Of a stretch of 64,000 nt of DNA, positions 34,000 to 42,680 are shown in pieces. Location: the NCBI RefSeq assembly GCF_036961565.1, contig NZ_JBAMDD010000010.1, positions 62,001 through 126,000 of the forward strand. The letters are read 5' to 3'. The notes beneath the pieces are model-generated. The model saw only the letters and a program-made list of their open reading frames with translations, ran no database searches and was not told where the DNA came from. Numbering within the stretch: position 1 is the first letter of the stretch; each line of letters begins with the position of its first letter. Made by a program: the position numbers and the translations under genes. Origin of the DNA: Chitinimonas sp036961565 (GTDB lineage Bacteria > Pseudomonadota > Gammaproteobacteria > Burkholderiales > Chitinimonadaceae).

Positions 34000-34782
34000 A
34001 TGCTGTTTGTCATCTCGCCTGCCAAGACCCTCGATTACGATACCCCTGCCCATATTGCCAAGTTCACCACGCCTGCCTTTACCGAACAGTCGGCCGAGCT
34101 GATTGCCTTGCTGCGCCTTAAGACGCCGGCAGAGATTGGCAGCCTGATGGCTATCTCCGAGCCGCTGGCGGCGCTCAATGTCGCGCGCTACCAGGCCTGG
34201 CGGCCACGCTATACCGCCCACAACAGCAAGCAGGCGATACTGGCATTCATGGGTGACGTCTACGAGGGCCTGGATGCGGCCAGCCTGGATGCGGCTGACC
34301 TCGATTACGCCCAGCGGCATCTGCGCATCCTGTCTGGCTTGTATGGCGTATTGCGGCCACTGGATCGCATGCAGGCCTACCGGCTGGAGATGGGGACGCG
34401 GCTGGCCAATCCGGCGGGCAGCAATCTGTACGCCTTCTGGGGCGACCGCATTACCGAAGCCTTGAACAAGGAGCTGGCGCACGACAAGCCAGCCGTGCTG
34501 GTCAATCTGGCCAGCGACGAATATTTCAAGTCTGTCCGGCCCCGCCACCTGAAGGCCAGGCTGGTGGAGTGTGTGTTCGAGGACCGCAAGGGCGAGCAGT
34601 ACAAGATCATCAGTTTCTACGCCAAGCGGGCCCGCGGCCTGATGGCGCGCTATGCGCTGACGCGCCGCATCAGCACGGTGGACGGGCTGCGTGATTTTGA
34701 TGTGGAAGGCTATCGCTACGAGGCGGCACTAAGTCAGGAAGACCGGCTGGTGTTCCGCCGTGATGCGCCGCCTGCGCGTTGA
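34000..34782 (+). CDS. yaaA: peroxide stress protein YaaA (UPF0246/DUF328)
   Basis: A 260-residue cytoplasmic protein that limits intracellular free iron and protects DNA during hydrogen peroxide stress in E. coli. It shows the family hallmarks ISPAKTLDYDTP at the N-terminus, ALNVARYQAW, GDVYEGLDAAS, LSGLYGVLRPLD, YRLEMGTRL, LVNLASDEYFKSV and FYAKRARGLMARY. ATG 34000 is chosen because homologues begin exactly there (MLFVISPAKT); the frame is open back to 33937. It converges with the phzF-like gene, with 5 bases between the stops. Confidence 0.95.
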   Translation: MLFVISPAKTLDYDTPAHIAKFTTPAFTEQSAELIALLRLKTPAEIGSLMAISEPLAALNVARYQAWRPRYTAHNSKQAILAFMGDVYEGLDAASLDAADLDYAQRHLRILSGLYGVLRPLDRMQAYRLEMGTRLANPAGSNLYAFWGDRITEALNKELAHDKPAVLVNLASDEYFKSVRPRHLKARLVECVFEDRKGEQYKIISFYAKRARGLMARYALTRRISTVDGLRDFDVEGYRYEAALSQEDRLVFRRDAPPAR

Positions 34783-34787
34783 CGCCG

Positions 34788-35624
34788 TTACCAATGCAGC
34801 TCGCCGCTCCCTAGCTCCACCACCCTGCCTCCCACGTAGATGCGCTGGTCGGCTACCTGCAGGCGCAGTACATTGGGGCGTCCCATGGCGGTGCCCTGGC
34901 GTATGGTGGCATTCAGCGCTGCGCCGCCCTGGGTAGCCAGCCACCAGCCGCCCAGGTTGGCGGCGGCAGAGCCGGTGCCGGGGTCTTCGCTGATGCCGGT
35001 ATCGGGCGTCCAGAAAAAGCGCGACTCGAAACCCTCGTCGGTGCGGGCAAACACATAGATCTTGGCTTTGCCGTCGGCATTGGTGCAGTAGCGGCGTATC
35101 AGTTCGCTATCGGGCCGGCAGGCCTGTACTGCGGCCACTGAGTTGAGCTGCAACATGGGCTGTTCGTTGCCACAGCTTACCCACAGGCCAGGGCCGGCGA
35201 TGGCCGATGCCGGCAGGCCCAGCATGGCGGCCAGTTGGGTCGGGCTGGCCTCCAGCGGGCGGTTGACTGGCGGCATGGCTTGCAAGGTCCAGCGATCACC
35301 GTCTGCCAGGACCGGGATGATGCCTGCCTGCATCTCCAGCGTGATGGCGTCGCCTGTACCCAGCAAGGCTCTGACCACCTGGGCGCTACCCAGGGTAGGG
35401 TGGCCGGCGAAGGGCATCTCATAGCCTGGGGTAAAGATACGCACCCGGGCGGTGGCCTGGGTGGAAGGCAGAATAAAGGTGGTCTCAGACAGGTTGAACT
35501 GGCGGGCGACCAGTTGCATTTCGGCATCGGACAGGCTGCTGCCGTCCTCTATCACCGCCAGGGGATTACCGCCAAACGGGGTCTCGGCAAACACGTTCAG
35601 CAGGCGATAGCGTATTGCGGGCAT
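34788..35624 (-). CDS. PhzF family isomerase/epimerase-like protein
   Basis: A 278-residue cytoplasmic protein with the two-domain diaminopimelate-epimerase fold of PhzF proteins: LNVFAETPFGGNPLAV at the N-terminus, the catalytic-Glu segment ARQFNLSETTFI, RIFTPGYEMPFAGHPTLGSA, and the C-terminal EDPGTGSAAANLGGW. Only a minority of the family make phenazines, and no other phz gene is present, so a housekeeping isomerase role is more likely. ATG 35624 is preceded by AAGGAG with a 7-base spacing; the upstream in-frame ATG at 35657 is not needed. Confidence 0.93.
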   Translation of the reverse strand: MPAIRYRLLNVFAETPFGGNPLAVIEDGSSLSDAEMQLVARQFNLSETTFILPSTQATARVRIFTPGYEMPFAGHPTLGSAQVVRALLGTGDAITLEMQAGIIPVLADGDRWTLQAMPPVNRPLEASPTQLAAMLGLPASAIAGPGLWVSCGNEQPMLQLNSVAAVQACRPDSELIRRYCTNADGKAKIYVFARTDEGFESRFFWTPDTGISEDPGTGSAAANLGGWWLATQGGAALNATIRQGTAMGRPNVLRLQVADQRIYVGGRVVELGSGELHW

Positions 35625-35732
35625 CAAACACTCCTTGGCAAGGTGTCCAGGGGACAAAATAGTTCTTCACAGGCGAGAGCACGCTTGGCCGTATAATCGG
35701 GCTTCCCGAAGCGCTAACCCTCGAATAACACA

Positions 35733-37070
35733 ATGATTCGCAAACTGATCGGTCGCGTACTTAAGCTCAAGAAGCGTCATGGCGGCGGCCGCGTGGTAAT
35801 CCCCCTCAAGCGCCACGGCATACGCCGTAACCGCTTGCCTTCCTTTGCCCTCAAGACCACGGACCAGCTGCAGGCAGCCGGCTACGAGGCCTTCATCGTG
35901 GGTGGTGCCGTGCGCGATCTCTTGCTGGGCAAAGACCCCAAGGACTTCGATGTGGCCACCAATGCCACGCCGGAGGAGGTCCACAAGGTGTTCCGCCGCT
36001 CACGCATCATCGGCCGCCGGTTCCGGCTGGTACATGTACTGTTCGGCGACGAAGTGGTGGAAGTGTCCACTTTCCGGGGCAGTGGCGAATCGTTGACCGA
36101 CGAAGCTGGCCGCATCATTCGCGACAACACCTGGGGTAGCCAGGAGGATGATGCCAAGCGCCGTGACTTCACCGTGAATGCGCTGTTCTACGACCCGAAC
36201 CGGGAAGAGATCATCGATTACCACGGCGGCGTGGCCGATATCGAGAAAAAGCGCATGACCATGATAGGCACGCCAGCCGTGCGCTACCGCGAAGACCCGG
36301 TGCGCATGCTGCGTGCGGTACGCCTGGCTGCCAAGCTGGGTCTCAGCATTGATGCCGATACCCGCAAGCCCATACGCGAGCTGGCCTCGTTGCTGGAGAA
36401 CGTGCCGTCCTCGCGGCTGTTCGACGAGATGCTCAAGCTGCTGTTCAGCGGCCAGAGCTGGGCCTGCCTGATGCAACTGCGCGACGAAGGCCTGCATCAT
36501 GGCTTCTTCCCGCTGCTGGACAAGATGATGAAGGCCCCCCAGGGCGAGGCTTTTTTGCGCAACGCCCTGGAGAATACTGACCGCCGTATCCGCGAGGACA
36601 AACCGGTATCGGCAGGCTATGTGTTTGCCGCCTTGCTGTGGTTGGAAGTGCTGGATAACTGGGACAAGCGCAAGCAGGCCGGCGAGAAGGCCATGCTGGC
36701 CTTGTTCTCGGCCATTGATGAAGTCGAGGCCGTGCAGGAAGAAAAACTGGCCATTCCGCGCCGCTATGGCACGGCCATGAAGGAAATCTGGACCCTGCAG
36801 CCACGCTTTGAGCAGCGTAGCGGAATCAAGCCTTTCCGTTTGCTGGAGAACCCGCGCTTCCGTGCCGGCTATGACTTCCTGTGCCTGCGCGCCTCGGTGG
36901 GTGAGGTGGACAAGGAGCTGGCCGATTGGTGGACGACCTTTCAGCAGGCCGATAGCCAGGCCCGCGAGGCCATGCTGGTGCGTCCGCAAGCGGGCGAAGG
37001 GGCCAACAAGAAGCGTCGGCGTCGGCGCAGTGGTGGCAAGGGCGAGGCCGCGGCGGATAACGCCCAGTGA
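35733..37070 (+). CDS. pcnB: poly(A) polymerase I
   Basis: Adds 3' poly(A) tails to RNA, marking it for decay. The protein has 445 residues. The nucleotidyltransferase head has VGGAVRDLLLGK and the catalytic DFDVAT (DxD). RRFRLVHVLFG is the bacterial PAP signature that separates it from CCA-adding enzymes. The RNA-binding helical domain follows, and the tail is strongly basic (KKRRRRRR near the end). The N-terminus is basic too. Its TGA overlaps the folK GTG by 4 bases, so folK is translationally coupled. Confidence 0.95.
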   Translation: MIRKLIGRVLKLKKRHGGGRVVIPLKRHGIRRNRLPSFALKTTDQLQAAGYEAFIVGGAVRDLLLGKDPKDFDVATNATPEEVHKVFRRSRIIGRRFRLVHVLFGDEVVEVSTFRGSGESLTDEAGRIIRDNTWGSQEDDAKRRDFTVNALFYDPNREEIIDYHGGVADIEKKRMTMIGTPAVRYREDPVRMLRAVRLAAKLGLSIDADTRKPIRELASLLENVPSSRLFDEMLKLLFSGQSWACLMQLRDEGLHHGFFPLLDKMMKAPQGEAFLRNALENTDRRIREDKPVSAGYVFAALLWLEVLDNWDKRKQAGEKAMLALFSAIDEVEAVQEEKLAIPRRYGTAMKEIWTLQPRFEQRSGIKPFRLLENPRFRAGYDFLCLRASVGEVDKELADWWTTFQQADSQAREAMLVRPQAGEGANKKRRRRRSGGKGEAAADNAQ

Positions 37071-37549
37071 GCACGCTTGCCTATATCGGCCTGGGGGCCA
37101 ACCTGGGCGACGCAGCCGCCACGCTGGAGGCTGCCATGCAGCGCCTGGGCAGCCTGCCCGGCACCCGGCTGCTGCAGCGATCCTCGTTCTACCGCAGTGC
37201 CCCGGTGGGCTATCTTGACCAGCCGGACTTCACCAACGCGGTAGCCGCCATCGAGACCGAGTTGGCGCCGCATGCGGTGCTGGATGGCCTGCTGGCCATA
37301 GAGCAGCATTTCGGCCGCCAGCGCAGCTTTCGCAACGCACCGCGTACGCTGGACATGGACCTGCTGCTGTATGGCGAGACGGTGTGCCACGACGACAGAC
37401 TGACCTTGCCGCATCCGCGTATGGCGGCGCGGGGTTTTGTCATGTTGCCCCTGCTGGAGATTGCACCGACCATACAGCTACCCGGACTGGGAGACGGCGC
37501 TGCCCTGCTGGCGAAGCTGGATACCTGCGACCTGGAGAGGCTGGCATGA
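37067..37549 (+). CDS. folK: 2-amino-4-hydroxy-6-hydroxymethyldihydropteridine pyrophosphokinase
   Basis: Transfers pyrophosphate from ATP to hydroxymethyl-dihydropterin in folate synthesis. The protein has 160 residues with the opening YIGLGANLGD, SSFYRSAPVGY, QPDFTNAVAAIET, the metal-binding RTLDMDLLLYG and LPHPRMAARGFVMLPL, all standard for HPPK. GTG 37067 overlaps the pcnB stop and its own TGA overlaps the next ATG (GTGA and ATGA junctions), so pcnB, folK and the DUF2238 gene form one tightly coupled unit. Confidence 0.96.
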   Translation: MSTLAYIGLGANLGDAAATLEAAMQRLGSLPGTRLLQRSSFYRSAPVGYLDQPDFTNAVAAIETELAPHAVLDGLLAIEQHFGRQRSFRNAPRTLDMDLLLYGETVCHDDRLTLPHPRMAARGFVMLPLLEIAPTIQLPGLGDGAALLAKLDTCDLERLA

Positions 37550-38208
37550 GTGGCAAGCGCAGCCTGATGGGCATGACGCTACTGGTATTCGGGCTCAGCT
37601 GGCTATACCCCCTTTGGCCACGTGAGCAGGCCTTGCACAGCAGCCTTACGGTGGTTGGGCTGATACTGCTGTACTGGCATGATAGGCGTGCGGCCATGAC
37701 GGTCCGGGCCTATGCCTTGGTGTGCCTGTTTATTGCAGCACATTGCCTGGCGGCACGCTGGCTCTATTCGAATGTGCCGTACGACCGCTGGATGGACGCC
37801 ATGTTCGGCTGGTCGCCAGGCCAGGCTTGGGGCGTGACGCGCAACCATACCGATCGTCTGATCCACCTGCTGTACGGCGTGTGCCTGACGCCCGCCCTGG
37901 TGGAGTGGCTGGCCCGGCGCTATGCCATCGCCTGGCGGCAGGCCGCGCAACTGGCGGTGTTGCTGGTGGTGGTCAGCAGCGTGGCCTATGAATGGTTTGA
38001 GTGGCTGATTGCCATTACGCTGTCACCGCAGGATGCCGAGGCCTACAACGGGCAGCAGGGTGATATGTGGGATGCACACAAGGATATGTTGCTGGCGACG
38101 ATAGGGGCGCTGTGCTGGTGGCCCTTCTATCGACACCATGAGGAAACGGGGTATACCCGCAGATTGGCGCCTACAGCAGGCGGTGAGCGGGTACTTGCAG
38201 CCAGGTGA
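37546..38208 (+). CDS. DUF2238 (YjdF-like) membrane protein
   Basis: A 220-residue inner-membrane protein with about six helices. The family segments NVPYDRWMDAMFG, RNHTDRLIHLLYG, VAYEWFEWLIA and GDMWDAHKDMLLATIGA place it in DUF2238 (YjdF). Conserved His, Glu and Asp residues lie in or next to helices, suggesting metal or proton chemistry, but the function is unknown. ATG 37546 overlaps the folK stop by 4 bases. It is unusual to find it inside the folate/pantothenate gene series; it may be a later insertion. Confidence 0.88.
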   Translation: MSGKRSLMGMTLLVFGLSWLYPLWPREQALHSSLTVVGLILLYWHDRRAAMTVRAYALVCLFIAAHCLAARWLYSNVPYDRWMDAMFGWSPGQAWGVTRNHTDRLIHLLYGVCLTPALVEWLARRYAIAWRQAAQLAVLLVVVSSVAYEWFEWLIAITLSPQDAEAYNGQQGDMWDAHKDMLLATIGALCWWPFYRHHEETGYTRRLAPTAGGERVLAAR

Positions 38209-38225
38209 TACCAGGAGAGCTGGGC

Positions 38226-38864
38226 ATGGGTTTGGAGCGTTACCGTTATATCGTCGTGGAAGGCCCCATAGGCGTAGGCAAAACGACCTTGGCCCGCAAG
38301 CTGGCCGAGCGCCTTGAATCCAATCTCCTGCTGGAGGAGCCGGATGCCATTCCCTTCCTGCCCAAGTTCTACCAGGATATGCAGCGCTACGCGCTGCCCA
38401 CCCAGTTGTCGTTTCTGTTCCAGCGGGTGGAGCAGGTGGAGAGCCTGACCCAGATAGACCTGTTCGGCGGCCAGACCGTGGCGGATTTCCTGTTCGACAA
38501 GGATCCGTTGTTCGCCGAGTTGATACTGAGCGACGATGAATTCCGGCTGTATGCCGACATCTACCGCCATCTGCGGGTGAGGGCGGCGACCCCCGATCTG
38601 GTGATCTACCTGCAGGCTGACGTCGATACCCTGATCAGCCGGGTACAAAGCCGCTCGCGTGACTACGAGGCCAAGATACCTGATGGCTATCTGCGCCGGT
38701 TGACCGAGCGCTACAGTCGTTTCTTCTATGACTATACCGAGGCGCCGGTACTGAGCGTCAATACCGAGAACCTCAACCTGGCCGGCAACAACGACGATTT
38801 CCAGCTCCTGCTGGATCGCATTGCCGGCATGCGCAGCGCACGCGAATACTTCAACAAGGCCTAG
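38226..38864 (+). CDS. deoxynucleoside kinase
   Basis: A 212-residue kinase of the dNK/dGK family that phosphorylates deoxynucleosides with ATP in salvage. It has the P-loop GPIGVGKT (13-20), a substrate-site E-E-P (LLLEEPDAIP), the family segment TQLSFLFQRVEQ, the DRS-like FDKDPLFAEL, YLQADVDTLISRVQSRSRDYE with the LID arginines, and a C-terminal LLDRIAGMR. ATG 38226 has GGAG at 38214-38217. This gene commonly lies between folK and panB in Neisseriales and relatives. Exact base specificity is not evident. dgt (2756) acts on the same pools. Confidence 0.9.
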   Translation: MGLERYRYIVVEGPIGVGKTTLARKLAERLESNLLLEEPDAIPFLPKFYQDMQRYALPTQLSFLFQRVEQVESLTQIDLFGGQTVADFLFDKDPLFAELILSDDEFRLYADIYRHLRVRAATPDLVIYLQADVDTLISRVQSRSRDYEAKIPDGYLRRLTERYSRFFYDYTEAPVLSVNTENLNLAGNNDDFQLLLDRIAGMRSAREYFNKA

Positions 38865-39293
38865 CTTGCTGTCTGCTTTTCGCCCAGGTAGTGGCGGGAA
38901 AGCAGCCATAAATAGCGGCGGGCCGGCAACCGCGCTGGGCCAAGGTTGAGTCTTGCCAGCAGTTTGGGCTATTGTTGCGCCGCATCGAAAGCGTGCGCAC
39001 CTGGTGGTGTGCCATCAAGCGACCTAAATGCTTGAATCGGCAGGCTGGACAAGATGGCGTTGACAGTCGACACTAGGCAAGCAAGCGCTTGATTGCAACT
39101 TGGTGGTGCATGGCAGCAGCCCGAATGGGGTTGCAGGGTGTTGCCCTAAGCCCCTGTTTCCAAGCATGGCCGCCATTGTCATGCGCGAGGCGGCGGGCTT
39201 GGTGGAGCAGGCCCGTATGTTGCGCCGCTGCAAACCTAATATATTGCGCCCTGCCGTATCCAGGCGGGGCGAGCAGCCCAAGGACCTAAGCAT
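38865..39293. other. 429-base gap before panB
   Basis: No gene was recognised and there is no T-rich terminator. A TTGACA at about 39060 has no good -10 partner, and an AT-rich patch (CTAATATATT) lies near 39237-39246. This is longer than expected inside the folK-panB series, so panB probably has its own promoter here. Confidence 0.35.
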
Positions 39294-40085
39294 ATGAAGA
39301 TCACCGTATCCACGCTACAGAAGCTCAAGCAGGAAGGGCAGAAGATCACCATGCTGACCTGCTACGACGCCAGCTTCGCCAGCATGATGGCCGATGCCGC
39401 AGTGGAAGTGCTGCTGGTCGGCGATTCGCTGGGCATGGTGATACAGGGCGAAAGCTCGACCCTGCCGGTCAGCCTGGAGCAGATGGCGTACCACACCCGT
39501 TGCGTGGCCAAGAATGCCAAGCAGTCGCTGGTGCTGGCTGATCTGCCGTTTGGCGCCTACCAGGCCAGCCCGCAGCAGGCCTTTGAGGCATCGGCCAAAC
39601 TGATGGCGGCCGGCGCCGAGATGGTCAAGCTGGAAGGCGGCGAGTATATGGCGGAGACGGTGCAGTTTCTGGTGCAGCGGGGTATTCCGGTATGCGCCCA
39701 TATCGGCCTCACCCCCCAATCGGTACATATGTTTGGCGGCTTCAAGGTGCAAGGCAAGACCGATGCGGGCGCCGAGCAGCTGAAACGCGATGCCAAGGCG
39801 CTGGAAGCGGCCGGTGCCGCCATGGTGCTGATGGAGATGGTGCCGGCAACGCTGGCCCGCGAAATCACCGAAAGCCTGCATGTGCCCACCATAGGCATAG
39901 GCGCCGGTGTCGACGTCGATGGCCAGGTGCTGGTGGTCTATGACATGCTGGGCGTCTATCCCGGCAAGAAGGCCCGCTTCGTGAAGAACTTCATGCAGGG
40001 CGTCACCAGCATCCATGGCGCCATCGAAGCCTATGTGCGCGAGGTCAAGGGCAAGACTTTCCCGGCGCCTGAGCACACGTTCTGA
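39294..40085 (+). CDS. panB: 3-methyl-2-oxobutanoate hydroxymethyltransferase
   Basis: First committed step of pantothenate synthesis: adds a hydroxymethyl group from methylene-tetrahydrofolate to 2-oxoisovalerate. The protein has 263 residues, the usual length. The metal/substrate motifs LLVGDSLGMV, DLPFGAYQ, KLEGGEY, GIPVCAHIGLTPQSVH and TIGIGAGVDVDGQVLV are all intact. AAGGA lies about 10 bases upstream. panC follows 121 bases downstream. Confidence 0.97.
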   Translation: MKITVSTLQKLKQEGQKITMLTCYDASFASMMADAAVEVLLVGDSLGMVIQGESSTLPVSLEQMAYHTRCVAKNAKQSLVLADLPFGAYQASPQQAFEASAKLMAAGAEMVKLEGGEYMAETVQFLVQRGIPVCAHIGLTPQSVHMFGGFKVQGKTDAGAEQLKRDAKALEAAGAAMVLMEMVPATLAREITESLHVPTIGIGAGVDVDGQVLVVYDMLGVYPGKKARFVKNFMQGVTSIHGAIEAYVREVKGKTFPAPEHTF

Positions 40086-40206
40086 TGGTTCCAGGGCTGG
40101 CGGCCCACGCTGCCAGCCGCTCGAGCACGCTGCCAGTCAGCTAGCCTGACATGCCCTGCGGGTGCCGGGCCTGCCCTCAACGCACTTTCTACAGTCCACC
40201 GAGATC

Positions 40207-41043
40207 ATGCAGATATTCACTACCGTTGCTGAATTCAGGGCCTGGCGCAAAACCGCCGGCCAGGTCGCTTTCGTGCCCACCATGGGCAACCTGCACGAGG
40301 GCCATATCTCCCTTTGCCAGGCCGCCAAGGCGCGGGGGGGCAAGGTGGTGGTGTCCATCTTTGTCAACCCGCTGCAGTTTGGCCAGGGCGAAGACTTCAA
40401 CACCTATCCGCGTACCTTCGAGGCAGACTGCGACAAGCTGGTCGCTGCCGGTGTGGATGCACTGTTCCATCCCACGGTGGATCAGCTCTACCCGCGTACT
40501 GAGCAGCAGTACAAGGTGGAACCGCCAGCCATACAGAATGAGCTGTGCGGCCAGTTCCGCCCTGGCCATTTTCGTGGCGTCGCCACCGTGGTGACCAAGC
40601 TGTTCAATATCGTCCAGCCCGATGCCGCCATGTTTGGCAAGAAGGACTACCAACAGCTCAAGGTGATAGAGGGCATGGTGGCCGACCTCGACATGCCTAT
40701 CGAGATCGTACCGGTGGACACCGGCCGCGCCGACGATGGCCTGGCGCTGTCCTCGCGCAATGGCTATCTCACCGCCGAGGAGCGGGCTGAGGCGCCCAGG
40801 CTCTATCGCAACCTGATAGCCATCAAGACGGCGCTGGAAGCCGGTGCCACGGATTTCGTGAAGCTGACAGAAGCGGCACGGGCAGACCTGGAGAACCACG
40901 GCTGGCGCGTGGATTACGTGGAAATACGCGATCAGCAAAGACTGGAGCACGCCCGCCCCGGCGACCGCGAGATGGTGGTGCTGGGCGCCGCACGCCTGGG
41001 CAAGCCCAGGCTGATAGACAACCTCGAAGTGACCCTTGGCTGA
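40207..41043 (+). CDS. panC: pantothenate synthetase
   Basis: Condenses pantoate with beta-alanine, using ATP, to give pantothenate. The protein has 278 residues with the nucleotidyltransferase HIGH-type motif MGNLHEGH, VSIFVNPLQF, GQFRPGHFRGVATVV, FGKKDYQQL, RADDGLALSSRNGYL (KMSKS equivalent) and the C-terminal ARLGKPRLIDN. ATG 40207 matches the usual family start (MQIF); the frame is open back to 40162. The ribosome site is weak. A GNAT gene overlaps its end by 8 bases. No panD is nearby. Confidence 0.97.
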   Translation: MQIFTTVAEFRAWRKTAGQVAFVPTMGNLHEGHISLCQAAKARGGKVVVSIFVNPLQFGQGEDFNTYPRTFEADCDKLVAAGVDALFHPTVDQLYPRTEQQYKVEPPAIQNELCGQFRPGHFRGVATVVTKLFNIVQPDAAMFGKKDYQQLKVIEGMVADLDMPIEIVPVDTGRADDGLALSSRNGYLTAEERAEAPRLYRNLIAIKTALEAGATDFVKLTEAARADLENHGWRVDYVEIRDQQRLEHARPGDREMVVLGAARLGKPRLIDNLEVTLG

Positions 41044-41506
41044 GCCTGCCTTCACGTTAAGCCGTCTGGCTGCTGCTGATAGCGCGTGTGTGGCGGCGTT
41101 GGCTGCCGTGTTCCTGGCCAGCCGCCGCCAGGCCATGCCCTGGTTGCCGGAGCTGCATAGCGAGGCAGAAACTCAGGCCTATCTGGCCGGGCTGCCGGCG
41201 GAGCAGCATGTCTGGCTGGCGCATGATGCGGCGGGCTGCCTGGTAGGCTTTATCAGCTTCGATGCGCAATGGGTGCACCACCTGTATCTGGCACCTGCGG
41301 TGCAGGGGCAGGGCTTGGGTGCGCAGTTGTTGGCACAGGCGTTGGCCGATGGGCAAGCGCGCCAGCTTTGGTGCTTTGCAGACAACCAGCGGGCACGGCG
41401 GTTTTACCAGGGCCAAGGCTTTGTGCAGATCGATGCGACAGATGGCGCAGGCAACGAGGAGCGTACCCCTGATGTTCTGCTGCAGCACCCCGGAGGCGGG
41501 ATATAG
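41036..41506 (+). CDS. GNAT family N-acetyltransferase
   Basis: A 156-residue acetyltransferase with TFLAS-type N-terminal helix, EQHVWLAHDAAGCLVGFISF (beta strands), the acetyl-CoA loop LAPAVQGQGLGAQLLAQAL, and the C-terminal ARRFYQGQGFV. The frame begins with TTG at 41036, inside the last codons of panC (8-base overlap); no in-frame ATG lies early enough, so a rare start is likely. Overlap suggests translational coupling. Substrate unknown; a pantothenate-related role is only suggested by position. Confidence 0.75.
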   Translation: MAEPAFTLSRLAAADSACVAALAAVFLASRRQAMPWLPELHSEAETQAYLAGLPAEQHVWLAHDAAGCLVGFISFDAQWVHHLYLAPAVQGQGLGAQLLAQALADGQARQLWCFADNQRARRFYQGQGFVQIDATDGAGNEERTPDVLLQHPGGGI

Positions 41507-41678
41507 CGCTGTCGACCGAGCAGGCAGCAGCTTGGTGCGGTAGCCCAGCCCGGCGGTGTAGGGCAGATGGTCCGCAGCCGGTCGGCACGGCAAGCCTGCA
41601 TACCAGGGACGGCCGGGTTGGCTGGCGGTACTTATTGATAGATGTGGCCCCCATGTGGCCGGATACTGAACAGACACC

Positions 41679-42578
41679 ATGAATACCAGCCCTATCAAAG
41701 ACTATTTTCTCGATCTGCAACAACGCATCGTGAGTGCCATGGAGGCGGCCGATGGCCAGGCCTTCCTGCGCGATGAGTGGACCCGGCCAGCCGGTGGCGG
41801 TGGTATCAGCCGCTTGCTGGAAGGGGGCGAGCTGCTGGAGCGCGGTGGCGTGGGATTCAGCCATGTGATGGGCGACAAGCTGCCGCCGTCTGCCAGCGCA
41901 CACCGGCCTGAGTTGGCGGGGCGCGCCTGGGAGGCCATGGGCGTGTCGCTGGTGTTCCATCCGCTCAATCCCTATATCCCCACCGTACACATGAATGTGC
42001 GGATGTTCCGCGCCTACCAGGCCGGTGAACCCGATGTGTTCTGGTTTGGCGGCGGTATGGACCTGACGCCCTATTACGGCTTCGAGGAAGATGCTGTGCA
42101 TTTCCATGCCACCTGCCGTGATGCGCTGCAGGCTTCAGGCGACGACAAATACCCGCGCTTCAAACAGTGGTGCGATGAGTATTTCTTTCTCAAGCATCGC
42201 AACGAGCCTCGGGGCATAGGCGGGGTGTTTTATGACGACTTTGCTGAGTTGGGCGAAGCGGGCAGCTTTGCCATGACGCGTGCTGTGGGCGACGCTTTCC
42301 TGACGGCCTACCTACCTATCGTCGAACGCCGCCGGCAGATGGCCTACGGCCCGCGCGAGCGTGATTGGCAGGCCTACCGGCGCGGCCGCTATGTCGAATT
42401 CAATCTGGTCTGGGACAGGGGTACGCTGTTTGGCTTGCAATCGGGGGGGCGTACCGAGTCCATCCTGATGTCGCTGCCGCCGGTGGTGAACTGGCGCTAT
42501 GACTATCACCCAGAGGCCGGCAGCGCGGAGGCGGCGCTATTGAGCGATTTCCTGATCGGGCGTGACTGGCTGGCATGA
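41679..42578 (+). CDS. hemF: oxygen-dependent coproporphyrinogen III oxidase
   Basis: Decarboxylates two propionates of coproporphyrinogen III to vinyl groups with oxygen during haem synthesis. The protein has 299 residues, full length. Conserved segments are present: VGFSHVMGD, PTVHMNVRMF, WFGGGMDLTPYYGFEEDAVHFH, EPRGIGGVFYDDF, RGRYVEFNLVWDRGTLFGL and GRTESILMSLPP. It is a single gene on the plus strand, and no other haem gene is adjacent. Indicates at least aerobic haem synthesis. Confidence 0.97.
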   Translation: MNTSPIKDYFLDLQQRIVSAMEAADGQAFLRDEWTRPAGGGGISRLLEGGELLERGGVGFSHVMGDKLPPSASAHRPELAGRAWEAMGVSLVFHPLNPYIPTVHMNVRMFRAYQAGEPDVFWFGGGMDLTPYYGFEEDAVHFHATCRDALQASGDDKYPRFKQWCDEYFFLKHRNEPRGIGGVFYDDFAELGEAGSFAMTRAVGDAFLTAYLPIVERRRQMAYGPRERDWQAYRRGRYVEFNLVWDRGTLFGLQSGGRTESILMSLPPVVNWRYDYHPEAGSAEAALLSDFLIGRDWLA

Positions 42579-42680
42579 GCGCCGCTTTTGAGCTTGCTCA
42601 ACAAGTCTGGTGATACTGGTCAGTAAAACGACGGTGTTCTGGCTAAGCTGAGTGGAGTACGGCTTTAAGGAGATACGACC

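Noticed and set aside
34788..35624. Phenazine biosynthesis locus
   Set aside because: Only a PhzF-family gene is present; without phzA-G neighbours it should not be read as phenazine production.
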